From: Micromonospora aurantiaca ATCC 27029
GTDB taxonomy: Bacteria > Actinomycetota > Actinomycetes > Mycobacteriales > Micromonosporaceae
Assembly (NCBI RefSeq): GCF_000145235.1
Contig: NC_014391.1
Location: 2,356,001 to 2,420,000, forward strand
DNA length: 64,000 nucleotides
Direction: 5' to 3'
This document shows positions 16,652-25,301 of the stretch, one piece after another; position 1 is the first letter of the stretch; every line of letters starts with the position of its first letter. The notes beneath the pieces are model-generated. The model was given only the letters and a program-made list of their open reading frames with translations, did no database searches and was not told the DNA's origin. Both the position numbers and the translations under genes were made by a program.

Positions 16652-18283
16652 CTAGTCCAGCTCCAGCAGGCCCTGTTCGGACACCACGCGCACGGACAGC
16701 GTCTTGTAGCCCACCTCGTCGAAGAGCACCGTCATCCGGTCCTCCTCGTAGCTGAGCACCAGACCGGCGCCCCACTCCGGGTGGCGTACCTGGCTGTGCA
16801 CCGGGAACGGCCCGACCGCGCCGTCACCCGCCACACTGGTGCCCGCGTGGCAGTTGTCGCAGTGCCCGCAGACCTCGTGCATCTGCTCACCGAAGTACGC
16901 CAGCAGGGCCTGCCCCCGGCAGCCGGTGGTCTCGGCGAAGGCGCGCATCATGTCGGTACGCGACCGGGTCACTGTCTGCTGCCGTTCCGCCTCGGCCAGC
17001 GCGGCGCGGCCGGAGTCGGCGGCCGCCGGCGCGTACCGGGGTGCGCCGATGCGCTGCTTGGCCCGTGGCTCGGCGGCGCCGACCTGCTCCAGCAGGGACA
17101 GGTACTGCCCCAGCTTGCGCGGACCGAGGCCGGTCAGCTCGCGCAGCTCCTTGCGGTTGCGGGCCTTGCCGCGCAGCACCGCGGCGAGTTCGGTCAGTTC
17201 CTTCTCGTCCGGCAGACCGCCGCTGAAGTAACGCTGGAGGCCGACGTCCTCGGCGCGCCACAGCAGCAGCACCCGGGCCGGTGAGCCGTCGCGCCCGGCC
17301 CGGCCGATCTCCTGGAAGTAGCTGTCCGGCGAGTCGGGCAGCGCCATGTGCACCACCCAGGCGATGTTCGGCTTGTCGATCCCCATGCCGAACGCCGACG
17401 TGGCCACCATGATCGGCACCCGGTCGGCGAGGAACGCCTCGTGCAGCTCGTGCCGGGCCGCGGTGGGCATGCCGCCGTGGTAGAACTCGGCCGGGAAACC
17501 GGCGCCGGTGAGCCGCTCGGCCAGTTCCTCGGCCGCCCGCCGGGTCGGCACGTAGATGATGCCGGGCCGCTCGTCGTCGCGCAGCAGCGCGATCAGCCGC
17601 CGCCACCGGTAGTCGTCGGTCGGGCAGTGGGCCACCTCCAGGAAGAGGTTGGGCCGGTCCAGCCCGGAGACCACCACCTCCGGCTCGCGCAGCCGCAGCC
17701 GGGCGATGATGTCGTCGCGTACCGGCGGGGAGGCGGTCGCGGTGAGCGCCACCACCGGCGGGCGGCCCAGGCCGTCGATCAGGTGACCGAGCGCCAGGTA
17801 GTCCGGCCGGAAGTCGTGGCCCCACGCGGAGATGCAGTGCGCCTCGTCGATCGCCACCAGCGCCGGCTTCAGCTCGCGGACCTCGGCGAGCCGGTCCGGG
17901 TTGCTCAGCGCCTCCGGCGTGATGAACAGGAACTCCGCGCGCCCGGCGCGGATGTCCTCGATCGCCTCGGCCTGCTGGGCGGCGCTCTCGTCCGAGCTGA
18001 TCCGCACCGCGCGCAGCTCCGGGCGCTGCCGTTCGTTGAGCGCGGCGATCTGGTCCTGCTGCAACGCCAGCAGGGGGGAGATCACCACAGTCGGGCCGGG
18101 GATCAGGCTGGCCGGGATCTGGTAGATCGCCGACTTGCCGGCGCCGGTGGGCAGCACCACCAGGGCGTCACGGCGCTTCATCACGGCGCGCATGGCGGCG
18201 AGCTGGTTGGGCCGCAGCGCGGTCCAGCCGAACAGGTTCCGCGCCGCCCGGCGCAGGCTGGAGGAGTGCGTGGTCAGTTTCAT
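16652..18283 (-). CDS. recQ: RecQ-family ATP-dependent DNA helicase
   Basis: 543 residues, shorter than E. coli RecQ. It unwinds DNA 3' to 5' in recombination repair. Seen: Walker A LPTGAGKS (residues 45-52), motif II IDEAHCISAWGHDFRPDY, motif III LTATASPPV, motif V STSAFGMGIDKPNI-like region (MVATSAFGMGIDKPN) and motif VI YFQEIGRAGRDG. The zinc site of the RQC part is visible as CRGQALLAYFGE followed by CGHCDNC. No HRDC domain; instead a C-terminal 60-residue beta segment (HPEWGAGLVLSYEEDRMTVL) as in other actinobacterial short RecQ proteins. ATG 18283 follows an in-frame TTG. Confidence 0.9.
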   Translation of the reverse strand: MKLTTHSSSLRRAARNLFGWTALRPNQLAAMRAVMKRRDALVVLPTGAGKSAIYQIPASLIPGPTVVISPLLALQQDQIAALNERQRPELRAVRISSDESAAQQAEAIEDIRAGRAEFLFITPEALSNPDRLAEVRELKPALVAIDEAHCISAWGHDFRPDYLALGHLIDGLGRPPVVALTATASPPVRDDIIARLRLREPEVVVSGLDRPNLFLEVAHCPTDDYRWRRLIALLRDDERPGIIYVPTRRAAEELAERLTGAGFPAEFYHGGMPTAARHELHEAFLADRVPIMVATSAFGMGIDKPNIAWVVHMALPDSPDSYFQEIGRAGRDGSPARVLLLWRAEDVGLQRYFSGGLPDEKELTELAAVLRGKARNRKELRELTGLGPRKLGQYLSLLEQVGAAEPRAKQRIGAPRYAPAAADSGRAALAEAERQQTVTRSRTDMMRAFAETTGCRGQALLAYFGEQMHEVCGHCDNCHAGTSVAGDGAVGPFPVHSQVRHPEWGAGLVLSYEEDRMTVLFDEVGYKTLSVRVVSEQGLLELD

Positions 18284-18350
18284 CAAGCGCCTCAGCTACC
18301 CCCGGCGATCCCGTGCGAAACCGGCACCGCCGCTCACCGCCCGGCGCGGA

Positions 18351-18473
18351 TCAGCGGCGGAACATGGCCCGGATCGCGATCAGAAGGAACAGGCCGCCGA
18401 CCACCAGGCCGAGCAGGCGTACGCCGGGGATGTCGGCGGCGCTGGTGGCGTCGGCGAGCGGCAGAGCGGACAT
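18351..18473 (-). CDS. 40-residue single-pass membrane protein
   Basis: A short frame starting MSALPLADATSA, with one hydrophobic helix (about residues 18-36) and a basic end (FRR). A GGGAGAG ribosome site lies 7 nt upstream of ATG 18473, inside a small hairpin. Coding support is the ribosome site, the membrane helix with positive-inside end, and the otherwise empty spacer; no family is known to me. It sits 67 nt upstream of recQ on the same strand. Confidence 0.5.
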   Translation of the reverse strand: MSALPLADATSAADIPGVRLLGLVVGGLFLLIAIRAMFRR

Positions 18474-18489
18474 GTGGGAACTCTCCCAC
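18474..18489 (-). promoter_or_regulatory. Hairpin covering the ribosome site of the 40-residue protein
   Basis: GTGGGA and TCCCAC (6-bp perfect arms, 4-nt loop) form a stem directly against the start codon and include the GGGAG of the ribosome site, so translation could be controlled by this fold. Confidence 0.4.
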
Positions 18490-18612
18490 GCGAGGTCCGG
18501 GGGCGCCAGCGGCTAACAGTAAGGATTGTTGACTATTTAGCTGCGCGGTGTGACCATGTCAGCACCCGCCGGCCCCGGCGGGTCCGTGGGGGAGACGGGG
18601 GTACGACAGCAC

Positions 18613-20112
18613 ATGAGCGAGCGGACCGAGGGATCGACCGGAGACCTGGCGGCGCTCGCCGCCGCCGTCCTGCAACCGGGGTTCGTCGGCACCACACCGC
18701 CGCCGTGGGTGTGCCGCTGGCTCGGCGAGGGCCTCGGCTCGGTGGTCCTGTTCGCCCGCAACGTCGTCGACCACGAGCAGGTCGCCACGCTCACCGCGAA
18801 CCTGCGCGCCGAGCGGCCCGACGTCATCGTGGCGATCGACGAGGAGGCCGGCGACGTCACGCGGATCGAGTCCGCCCGGGGCAGTTCCCGTCCCGGCAAC
18901 TACGCGCTCGGCGCTGTCGACGACCCGGCGCTGACCGAGGAGGTCGCCCGCGACCTGGGCGCCGAACTCGCGGCCGTCGGCGTCACGCTGGACTACGCCC
19001 CGGACGCCGACGTCAACTCCAACCCGGCCAACCCGGTCATCGGGGTGCGCTCCTTCGGCGCCGACCCGGACATGGTCGCCCGGCACACCGCCGCCTGGGT
19101 ACGCGGCCTCCAGGCCGGCGGCGTCGCCGCCTGCGCCAAGCACTTCCCCGGGCACGGCGACACCCGTGTCGACTCGCACCACGACCTGCCCCGCATCGGC
19201 GGCGACCTGGCCCGCCTCGACGCGGTCGAGCTGGCCCCGTTCCGCGCCGCCGTGGCCGCCGGGGTGCAGGCGGTGATGACCGGCCACCTGCTGGTGCCGG
19301 CGCTGGACCCGGAGCTGCCCGCCACGCTCAGCCCGCGCGTGCTCGGCGGCCTGCTGCGCGAGGAGATGGGCTTCGGCGGCGTGGTGGTCACCGACGCGGT
19401 GGAGATGCGCGCGGTGGCCGACCGGTACGGCTTCACCGGCGCCGCCGTGCGCGCGCTCGTGGCCGGCGCGGACGCGATCTGCGTCGGCGGGGAACGGGCC
19501 ACCGAGGCCGACGCCCGCGAGCTGCGCGACGCGATCGTCGCGGCGGTGATCAGCGGGGAGCTGCCCGAGGAGCGGCTCGCCGAGGCGGCCAAGCGCGTCG
19601 GTCAGCTCGCCGCGTGGAGCGTCGCCGCCCGCGCCCGCCGGGCCACCGGCACGCCGCCCGCCGACGGCTCACCGATCGGGCTCGCCGCCGCCCGCCGCGC
19701 GGTCCGGGTCACCGGCGACGCCGGGCTGCTGCCGCTGACCGGTCCGGCCCACGTCGTGGAGTTCGCGCCCCCGCGCAACATCGCCATCGGCGAGGAGACG
19801 CCGTGGGGCATCGCCGCACCGCTGGCCCACCTGGCGCCCGGCACCACCACCGCCCGCTACGCCGCCGACGCCCTACCGGCCGACCCGGGCGCGACGCCCG
19901 CCGGCCGGCCGCTGGTGCTCGTGGTGCGCGACCTGCACCGGCACGACTGGATGCGGGACGCGGTACGCCGCGCGCTCACCGCCCGCCCGGACGCGGTGGT
20001 GGTCGAGCTGGGCGTGCCCGAGCTGGTCACCGGTGCGGTGCACCTGGCCACCCACGGCGCCACCGCCGCGGCGGCACGGGCCGCCGCCGAGGTGCTGACC
20101 GGGGCGCGCTGA
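18613..20112 (+). CDS. Glycoside hydrolase family 3 (beta-N-acetylhexosaminidase-like)
   Basis: About 499 residues. The family 3 N-terminal barrel shows AIDEEAGDV, YAPDADVNSNPANPVIGVRS, the NagZ-type catalytic loop CAKHFPGHGDTRVDSHHDLP and the nucleophile Asp in VVVTDAVEMRA. The His/Asp loop (HGDTxxDSH) is diagnostic for beta-N-acetylglucosaminidases of the NagZ group, which act on muropeptide sugars. A C-terminal alpha/beta domain of about 150 residues follows. No signal peptide is seen, so it is likely cytosolic. Start uncertain: GTG 18550, ATG 18556 and GTG 18586 are in frame; none has a clear ribosome site. Confidence 0.82.
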   Translation: MSERTEGSTGDLAALAAAVLQPGFVGTTPPPWVCRWLGEGLGSVVLFARNVVDHEQVATLTANLRAERPDVIVAIDEEAGDVTRIESARGSSRPGNYALGAVDDPALTEEVARDLGAELAAVGVTLDYAPDADVNSNPANPVIGVRSFGADPDMVARHTAAWVRGLQAGGVAACAKHFPGHGDTRVDSHHDLPRIGGDLARLDAVELAPFRAAVAAGVQAVMTGHLLVPALDPELPATLSPRVLGGLLREEMGFGGVVVTDAVEMRAVADRYGFTGAAVRALVAGADAICVGGERATEADARELRDAIVAAVISGELPEERLAEAAKRVGQLAAWSVAARARRATGTPPADGSPIGLAAARRAVRVTGDAGLLPLTGPAHVVEFAPPRNIAIGEETPWGIAAPLAHLAPGTTTARYAADALPADPGATPAGRPLVLVVRDLHRHDWMRDAVRRALTARPDAVVVELGVPELVTGAVHLATHGATAAAARAAAEVLTGAR

Positions 20113-20114
20113 CT

Positions 20115-20155
20115 CCCGGTCCGGCCGGGTGGGGAGGTCCCCCGGCCGGACCGGG
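20115..20155. terminator. Bidirectional terminator hairpin
   Basis: A perfect 15-bp inverted repeat (CCCGGTCCGGCCGGG and its complement, loop 11 nt) fills the 45-nt gap between the convergent GH3 and GNAT genes. Confidence 0.8.
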
Positions 20156-20157
20156 CC

Positions 20158-20445
20158 TCACGGCTTGTCTGCCACCAGGTCGGCGTACTCCGGGTGGCGC
20201 TCGATGAACGAGGCCACGAACGGGCACTGCGGCACGATCCGGCCGCCCCGGGCGCGGACCTGGTCCAGAGCGCCCCGGACCAGCGCGGCCCCGACGCCCT
20301 GACCCTGGAACTGGTCATCGACCTCGGTGTGCGTGAACACGAGCGTCTCGCCCCGGAGCGTGTACGCGGTGAACCCGGCCAGCGCGTCGTCCACCAGGAT
20401 CTCGAAGCGGCGCTTGGCGGTGTTCTCCTCGACCAGAAAGCTCAC
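20158..20445 (-). CDS. Small GNAT-family N-acetyltransferase (YjdJ-type)
   Basis: 95 residues, the length of the minimal GNAT proteins (Gcn5-related, PF14542-like). Seen: RFEILVDDALAGFTAYTLRG, the acetyl-CoA loop QFQGQGVGAALV and the conserved C-terminal FVASFIERHPEY. Substrate unknown. The GTG start overlaps the stop of the cysteine-desulfurase-like gene (GTGA), so the two are translated as a coupled pair. Confidence 0.8.
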   Translation of the reverse strand: MSFLVEENTAKRRFEILVDDALAGFTAYTLRGETLVFTHTEVDDQFQGQGVGAALVRGALDQVRARGGRIVPQCPFVASFIERHPEYADLVADKP

Positions 20446-21667
20446 CGGATCATTCTCCCCTCGGGCCCGGCCAGCCGGTCCAGTTCGGCCAGCAGCCGGT
20501 CCACCTCGTCGGCGGTGTTGTAGTGGTAGACGCTGGCCCGCACGGCGCCGCCGCTGCCCCGCAGGCCCATGCCCTCGAAGTACTCGTAGGCGTAGTAGTC
20601 GCCGTGCGACAGGCACAGGCCCGCCTCGCCCAGCGCCGCCGCGGTCTGCGCCGAGGCCAGGCCGGCCACCCGGAACGACACGGTCGGGCAGCGCCGCGCC
20701 GGTGCGCCGTACACGGTCACGAACGGGCGGTCGGCCAGCCCGGCGAGCAGCCGGTCGAAGACCGCCTCCTCGTGCGCCTGCGCGGCTGCCAGACCGGCGC
20801 GTACCCGCTCCCGCCGGTCGCCGGTCGCCTCCGGGTCCAGGCCGGCCAGGTGGTCCACCGCGGCCTTCACCCCGGCCAGCAGCGGGAAGCTCGGCGTGCC
20901 GTACTCGAACCGGTCCGGCACCGCGTCGGCGGAGGGCACGAGCTTCGCCGGGCGCAGCGCCTCCCAGCGCGCCGGGTCGGCGACCATCGCCGCCAGGTGC
21001 GGCCCGGACCACTTGTAGGCGCTGGTCACCAGGAAGTCCGCGCCGAGCGAGGCCAGGTCGGTCGGACCGTGCGGCACCGAGTGCACGCCGTCCACGCACA
21101 CCAGCGCGCCGGCGGCGTGCGCGGTCTTGGCGATCGCCGCCACGTCCGGCACGGTGCCGATCGCGTTGCTGCCGGCGGTCACCGCGACCAGCCTAGTGCG
21201 CTCGGTGACCAGGTCGGCGTACTGACCGGCGGGCAGCTCACCGGTCGCCGGGTCGAACTCGGCCCAGCGCACCGTGGCGCCGGACGCCTGCGCGGCCTGC
21301 ACCCACGGGCGGACGTTCGCGTCGTGGTCCAGGCGGGAGACGACCACCTCGTCGCCCGGACGCCAGCCGGCGCCGAGCGTCCGGGCCAGCGTGTACGTCA
21401 GCGCTGTCGCGCTCGGCCCGAGCACCACGCCCGACGGCTGCGCGCCGAGCAGGTCGGCGACCGCGGCCCGCGCCCCGGCGACCAGATCCAGCGCCCGGCG
21501 CCCGGGCAGGAAGGCGGTGCTGCGGTTGCCCGTCGCGGCGCGCTCGCCCCGGCCACCGCCTCGACGACGGCGGCGGCGGTCTGGGTGCCCCCGGCGCCGT
21601 CGAAGTGGACGAATCCCTCGCTCAGGGCAGGGTAGGCGGCCCGGACCCGGGCGACGTCGAAAGCCAT
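20442..21667 (-). pseudogene. Cysteine-desulfurase-like class V aminotransferase, broken by a one-base frameshift
   Basis: Reading from ATG 21667 gives the family N-terminus (YPALSEGFVHFDGAGGTQT) for about 42 codons; reading then continues correctly only in another frame (GNRSTAFLPGRRALDLVAGA, VVLGPSATALTYTLARTLG, and the PLP-lysine motif TSAYKWSGPHLAAM) to 20442. The total of 1226 nt is one base short of 409 codons. The break lies near 21540-21545 in a GC-rich run; restoring one T would give GCG-ATG-CGC-GCC. The family is the VC1184-type cysteine desulfurases. It is either a recent inactivation or a sequencing error. TAGGGT 6 nt before the ATG suggests a leaderless promoter. Confidence 0.8.
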
Positions 21668-21673
21668 TCCGGC

Positions 21674-21679
21674 ACCCTA
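21674..21679 (-). promoter_or_regulatory. TANNNT box of a leaderless promoter (TAGGGT)
   Basis: Lies 6 nt upstream of the ATG at 21667, which would place transcription start at or next to the start codon. Confidence 0.5.
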
Positions 21680-21753
21680 GCGCGCACCCCGGACGCCCTG
21701 CCCGGCGTGGCCGTCCCGCGCTCGCCCGCGAGGCCGCTGTGGCGTTCGCCGCC

Positions 21754-21759
21754 TATCCT
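21754..21759 (+). promoter_or_regulatory. TANNNT box of a leaderless promoter (TATCCT)
   Basis: Exactly 7 nt upstream of the GTG at 21767; no ribosome site is present, in keeping with a leaderless transcript for the lipoprotein. Confidence 0.55.
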
Positions 21760-21766
21760 TGGACGG

Positions 21767-22126
21767 GTGACGATCCGACGCGCCACCTCCGCCCCCGCCC
21801 GTCGCGCCGCCGGTCTGCTCGCCGGTCTCGCCCTCGGCGCCGCACTGCTCGCCGGATGCAGCTCCGAAGGTGCCGAGACCGACTGCGGTCTGGACGCCTG
21901 CACGATCACCTTCGACCGCGGCGTGGAGGCCAGCGCCCGGATCCTCGGCGTCGAGGCGAAGCTGATCGGCGCCGAAGGCGACCAGGTCACGGTCGAGGTC
22001 GCCGGGGAACAGCTCTCGCTCACAGTGGGCCAGCAGGCCACCGAGGTCGCCGGCTTCCAGGTCAGCCTGGACAGCGTCAACGATCAGCAGGTGGTGGTGC
22101 GGGTCGCCCGCGACCTCAGCGCCTGA
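21767..22126 (+). CDS. Small secreted lipoprotein
   Basis: 119 residues. Signal sequence with basic start (VTIRRATSAPARRAAG), hydrophobic core and a lipobox LLAGCSS (Cys near residue 29), so it is probably lipid-anchored at the outer face of the membrane. The mature part is acidic, with a Cys pair (DCGLDACTITF) and a beta-rich repeat-like pattern (GDQVTVEVAGEQLSLTVG). No family or function is recognised. It is divergent from the desulfurase-like gene. Confidence 0.75.
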   Translation: MTIRRATSAPARRAAGLLAGLALGAALLAGCSSEGAETDCGLDACTITFDRGVEASARILGVEAKLIGAEGDQVTVEVAGEQLSLTVGQQATEVAGFQVSLDSVNDQQVVVRVARDLSA

Positions 22127-22140
22127 TCCGTTTCGGCCGT

Positions 22141-22178
22141 CCCGGCGGGCGGCGACGTTTGGAAAATCGCCCGCCGGG
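22141..22178 (+). terminator. Hairpin between lipoprotein and DUF1206 genes
   Basis: A perfect 11-bp stem (CCCGGCGGGCG and its complement, loop 16 nt) follows the lipoprotein stop by 14 nt. Its 3' arm ends beside the ribosome site of the DUF1206 gene (GGGAG), so it may either end the first transcript or mask the second start. Confidence 0.55.
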
Positions 22179-22191
22179 AGATTGAGGGCTC

Positions 22192-23013
22192 ATGTCTCTC
22201 ACCCGGAACGCCGGAGCCACCGCCGCCCAGGCTCGAAACAGCCGGTGGCTCGAACTGTTGACCCGTGCCGGCTTCATCGGATACGGAATCGTGCACCTGC
22301 TCCTCGCCTGGCTGGCGCTGCAGATCGCCTTCGGGAACTCGGGCGAGGAGGGAAACCAGAACGGCGCGCTGCGCACTCTCGGTGAACAGCCGCTCGGGAA
22401 GTTCCTCCTGATCGCGATGGCGGTCGGCCTGTTCGCCATGGCGATCTGGCAGGCCTTCGAGGCGATCTCCGGCCACGTGTCCAGGACGGGCAAGGAACGA
22501 CTGTTCGAACGGATCGCCTCGGTGGTCCGGGTCGTCGTGTTCGTCTGGCTGGGCTGGACCGCGATCAAGGTCTTCCAGGACGCCAGCTCCAACGCCTCCG
22601 ACCAGCAGCAGCAGCTCTCCGAGAAGCTGATGGCCTCCGACGGCGGCCGGTGGCTGGTCGGCCTGGCCGGGCTCGCGCTCGCCGCGCTCGGCATCGGCAT
22701 GGTCGTCTACGGCCTGAAAAAGAAGTTCGAGCGCAACCTCAAGACCGGCGAGATGAGCCCGAAGACCCGCCAGCTCACCCGTCGGCTCGGTATGGCCGGG
22801 TACGCCTCCCGGGGCGCCGTGTTCGCCATCGCCGGCCTGCTGATCGTGGTCGCCGCTGTGAACTACGACCCGGAGAAGGCGCGTGGCCTCGACGCCGCGC
22901 TGCGGACGCTGCGCGACCAGTCGTACGGGCCGTGGCTGCTGGCGCTCATGGCGCTCGGCATCGCCGCGTTCGGTGTCTACTGCTTCTTCCAGTCCCGGTA
23001 CCGCAAGGTCTGA
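22192..23013 (+). CDS. DUF1206 integral membrane protein
   Basis: 273 residues with about six membrane helices arranged as three two-helix repeats, each opening with a similar Gly/Tyr motif (LLTRAGFIGYGIVHLLLAWL, ASVVRVVVFVWLGWTAIKVF, LGMAGYASRGAVFAIAGLL). This triple repeat defines DUF1206, a family of unknown function widespread in actinobacteria. ATG 22192 follows GGGAGATTGAGGG. The MscS gene follows in the same direction after 77 nt. Confidence 0.85.
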   Translation: MSLTRNAGATAAQARNSRWLELLTRAGFIGYGIVHLLLAWLALQIAFGNSGEEGNQNGALRTLGEQPLGKFLLIAMAVGLFAMAIWQAFEAISGHVSRTGKERLFERIASVVRVVVFVWLGWTAIKVFQDASSNASDQQQQLSEKLMASDGGRWLVGLAGLALAALGIGMVVYGLKKKFERNLKTGEMSPKTRQLTRRLGMAGYASRGAVFAIAGLLIVVAAVNYDPEKARGLDAALRTLRDQSYGPWLLALMALGIAAFGVYCFFQSRYRKV

Positions 23014-23090
23014 TCCTGGTCGATACCCGGGCCGCCGGGCACCATTGGGCCTTTGCCCGATTCCCGCCCGGTCGGAGGGAGAGAGAGTTC

Positions 23091-24287
23091 GTGCAGAGTT
23101 ACGTCGTGACAGTCGCCGCCGCGCTCGCCGCGGCGGCGATCGCGTTGGTGCTGGCCCAGGTGGTGCACCGCGTCATCCGCCGCCTCGGCCGCCGCTCGCT
23201 GCTGATGACCGAGCTGACCGAGCACGCGCACCGCGCGTTCCAGCTCGCCCTCACCGTGGCGGCGGTGCAGTTTGCGGTCCGGTTCACCACCGCGTACGCG
23301 GTCGGCAGCCCGTGGCGGCAGTTCGTCCTGCACACGCTGGTGCTGGCGACGATCGCCGCCACCGCATGGCTGGTGGCCTCGCTGCTGGTGGTGGCGGAGG
23401 ACACCGCGCTGGCCCGGTTCCGGGTCGACGTGCCGAACAACAGGCACGCCCGCCGGGTGCGCACGCAGGTGGTGCTGCTGCGCCGGCTCACCATCGCGGT
23501 GATCGTGATCCTCACGGTCGGCGTGATGCTGATGACGTTCCCGGCCGTACGCGGGGTCGGCGCCGGTGTGCTGACCTCCGCCGGTGTCATCGCCGCGGTC
23601 GCCGCGCTGGCCGCACAGAGCCTGCTCGCCAACGTCTTCGCCGGTCTCCAACTCGCGTTCAGCGACGCGGTACGCCTGGACGACGTGGTGGTGGTCGAGG
23701 GGGAGTGGGGCCGGATCGAGGAGCTGACGCTCAGCTACGTGGTGGTGCAGATCTGGGACGACCGCCGGCTGATCCTGCCCACCTCGTACTTCACCAGCCG
23801 GCCGTTCCAGAACTGGACCCGGACCGAGGCGGCGGTGCTCGGCACCGCAGAGTTCGAGCTGGACTGGGCGATTCCGGTGCAGGCGATGCGGGAGGAGTTG
23901 CGCCGCCTGTGCGAGGGCACGGAGCTGTGGGACGGCCGGGTCTGCGTGCTCCAGGTGACCGACGCGACCGGCGGCATGGTCAAGGTCCGCGCGCTGGTCA
24001 GCGCCGCCGACGCGGGCAGCCTGTGGGACCTGCGGTGCCTGGTCCGCGAGCACCTGGTGACCTGGGTACGCGACCAGCGCCCGACCGCCCTGCCCCGGCT
24101 GCGCGCCGAGGTCGGCGAGGCCACCGGCCCGCTGCCCTGGCAGGCGGTGCAGCCGCGCCGCCCGGTACGCCGCCCGACCGGCACCGAGGCGCCCGACGAC
24201 GCGCGTGTCTTCGGCGGCAGCGACGACGGCGAGGCCCGCAGCGAGGTGTTCGTGGGCCGGGAGGAGCACGCCGAGGCACGTCGCTGA
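23091..24287 (+). CDS. MscS-family mechanosensitive ion channel
   Basis: 398 residues. Several N-terminal membrane helices are followed by the pore-lining Gly/Ala helix (TSAGVIAAVAALAAQSLLAN, VFAGLQLAFSDAVRLDD) and the conserved beta domain (VVVEGEWGRIEELTLSYVVV, WDDRRLILPTSYF). It should open under membrane tension to release solutes after osmotic downshock. The C-terminal 90 residues are charged and cytosolic. GTG 23091 follows a strong GGAGGGAGAGAGAG site. It probably forms a transcription unit with the DUF1206 gene. Confidence 0.85.
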   Translation: MQSYVVTVAAALAAAAIALVLAQVVHRVIRRLGRRSLLMTELTEHAHRAFQLALTVAAVQFAVRFTTAYAVGSPWRQFVLHTLVLATIAATAWLVASLLVVAEDTALARFRVDVPNNRHARRVRTQVVLLRRLTIAVIVILTVGVMLMTFPAVRGVGAGVLTSAGVIAAVAALAAQSLLANVFAGLQLAFSDAVRLDDVVVVEGEWGRIEELTLSYVVVQIWDDRRLILPTSYFTSRPFQNWTRTEAAVLGTAEFELDWAIPVQAMREELRRLCEGTELWDGRVCVLQVTDATGGMVKVRALVSAADAGSLWDLRCLVREHLVTWVRDQRPTALPRLRAEVGEATGPLPWQAVQPRRPVRRPTGTEAPDDARVFGGSDDGEARSEVFVGREEHAEARR

Positions 24288-24304
24288 CCCCGTACCCCCG
24301 ATCG

Positions 24305-24336
24305 GAGCCCCCGGCCGCCCACGGCGCCGGGGGTTC
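24305..24336 (+). terminator. Terminator after the MscS gene
   Basis: An 11-bp stem (GAGCCCCCGGC against GCCGGGGGTTC, one G-T pair) lies 17 nt after the MscS stop. The remaining gap to 24528 shows no further structure that I can support. Confidence 0.6.
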
Positions 24337-24528
24337 GGCGCGTACGAGCGGCTTTCCGGCCGGGCGGGTTTGGCCGGGCCGCTGCGGGGGACGTGGTGCG
24401 CACGCCCCGGATCCGGTGCCCGGCACCGGGTTCCGGCGGCGCGCGGCCGGGCGGACCGGCTGCTCCGCGCAGGATTGACGGGCGGCGACTCCGGGCATAC
24501 AGCGCGGTGATGACGAAAGGAGGACAGC

Positions 24529-24963
24529 ATGGCTGACGTCGCGAGTCGCAGCACGTCGCGGACCGGGAGCGAGCCGTCCACCGCCGAACTGGTACAGCGC
24601 GCCACCGAGCAGGTCACCCGCCTGGTGCGGGACGAGCTGGCCCTGGCCCGTGCGGAGCTGACCCAGAAGGGCAAGCACGCCGGGATCGGGATCGGTCTGT
24701 TCGGCGGCGGCGGGGTGATGGCGCTCTACGGCGCCGGCGCCCTGGTCGCCACCGTGATCCTGCTGCTGGCGCTTGTCATGCCGGCGTGGCTGGCCGCCCT
24801 GATCGTGGCGGTGGCGCTGTTCCTGCTCGCCGGGATCCTGGCGCTGGTGGGCAAGAAGCAGGTCAGCCGTGCCGTCCCGCCGGTGCCCCAGGCGGCGGTC
24901 CGCAGCGTTCGGGCGGACGTCGACACGGTCACCGCCGCGGTGAAGGACGGGAGGCGGGCATGA
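24529..24963 (+). CDS. Phage-holin-superfamily III membrane protein
   Basis: 144 residues. An N-terminal amphipathic helix (STAELVQRATEQVTRLVRDE) precedes two membrane helices (about 48-72 and 78-103), the pattern of the actinobacterial holin-like family PF07332. Chromosomal members are not lysis proteins; they sit in a conserved trio with DUF3618 and DUF4235 proteins, as here, perhaps in envelope stress. ATG follows AAAGGAGGACAGC. Its stop overlaps the next start (ATGA). Confidence 0.82.
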   Translation: MADVASRSTSRTGSEPSTAELVQRATEQVTRLVRDELALARAELTQKGKHAGIGIGLFGGGGVMALYGAGALVATVILLLALVMPAWLAALIVAVALFLLAGILALVGKKQVSRAVPPVPQAAVRSVRADVDTVTAAVKDGRRA

Positions 24964-25301
24964 CCGGTAACGGGACCGGGGACGTGGCGGCGCTCCGGGA
25001 GGAGATCCGCCGGACCCGGGTGGAGCTCGGTGAGACGATGGAGCTGCTCGCGGCCAGGGCCGATCCGAAGGCGCTGGTGCGGCACTCCGCCGAGGCGGCG
25101 AAGGCGCGGATGCGGGAGCAGGCGTCGCTGACCGCGGCCCGGGTGCGCGGGCGGGCGGCGGAGCGGGCCCGGCTGGTCCGGGCGCAGGCGTACGAGAAGG
25201 GTGAGGCGGTCGGGCGCAACCCGTTGCCGTGGGCGGCCATCGCGGCCGGCGCGCTGGTGACCGCGGTGGTGCTGGTGATCGTCCGAGGGAGGCGCAGGTG
25301 A
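24960..25301 (+). CDS. DUF3618 membrane-anchored protein
   Basis: 113 residues. A charged N-terminal helix with the DUF3618 signature (LREEIRRTRVELGETMELLA) is followed by a long basic helical region and one C-terminal membrane helix (about 88-108) ending RGRRR. Coupled to both neighbours by ATGA and GTGA overlaps. The function is unknown; the coiled-coil helix suggests that it partners the holin-like protein. Confidence 0.82.
   Translation: MTGNGTGDVAALREEIRRTRVELGETMELLAARADPKALVRHSAEAAKARMREQASLTAARVRGRAAERARLVRAQAYEKGEAVGRNPLPWAAIAAGALVTAVVLVIVRGRRR

Noticed and set aside
14917..20112. A single operon from araC through recQ to GH3
   Set aside because: GH3 is on the opposite strand and the araC-type gene has its own spacing and ribosome site.
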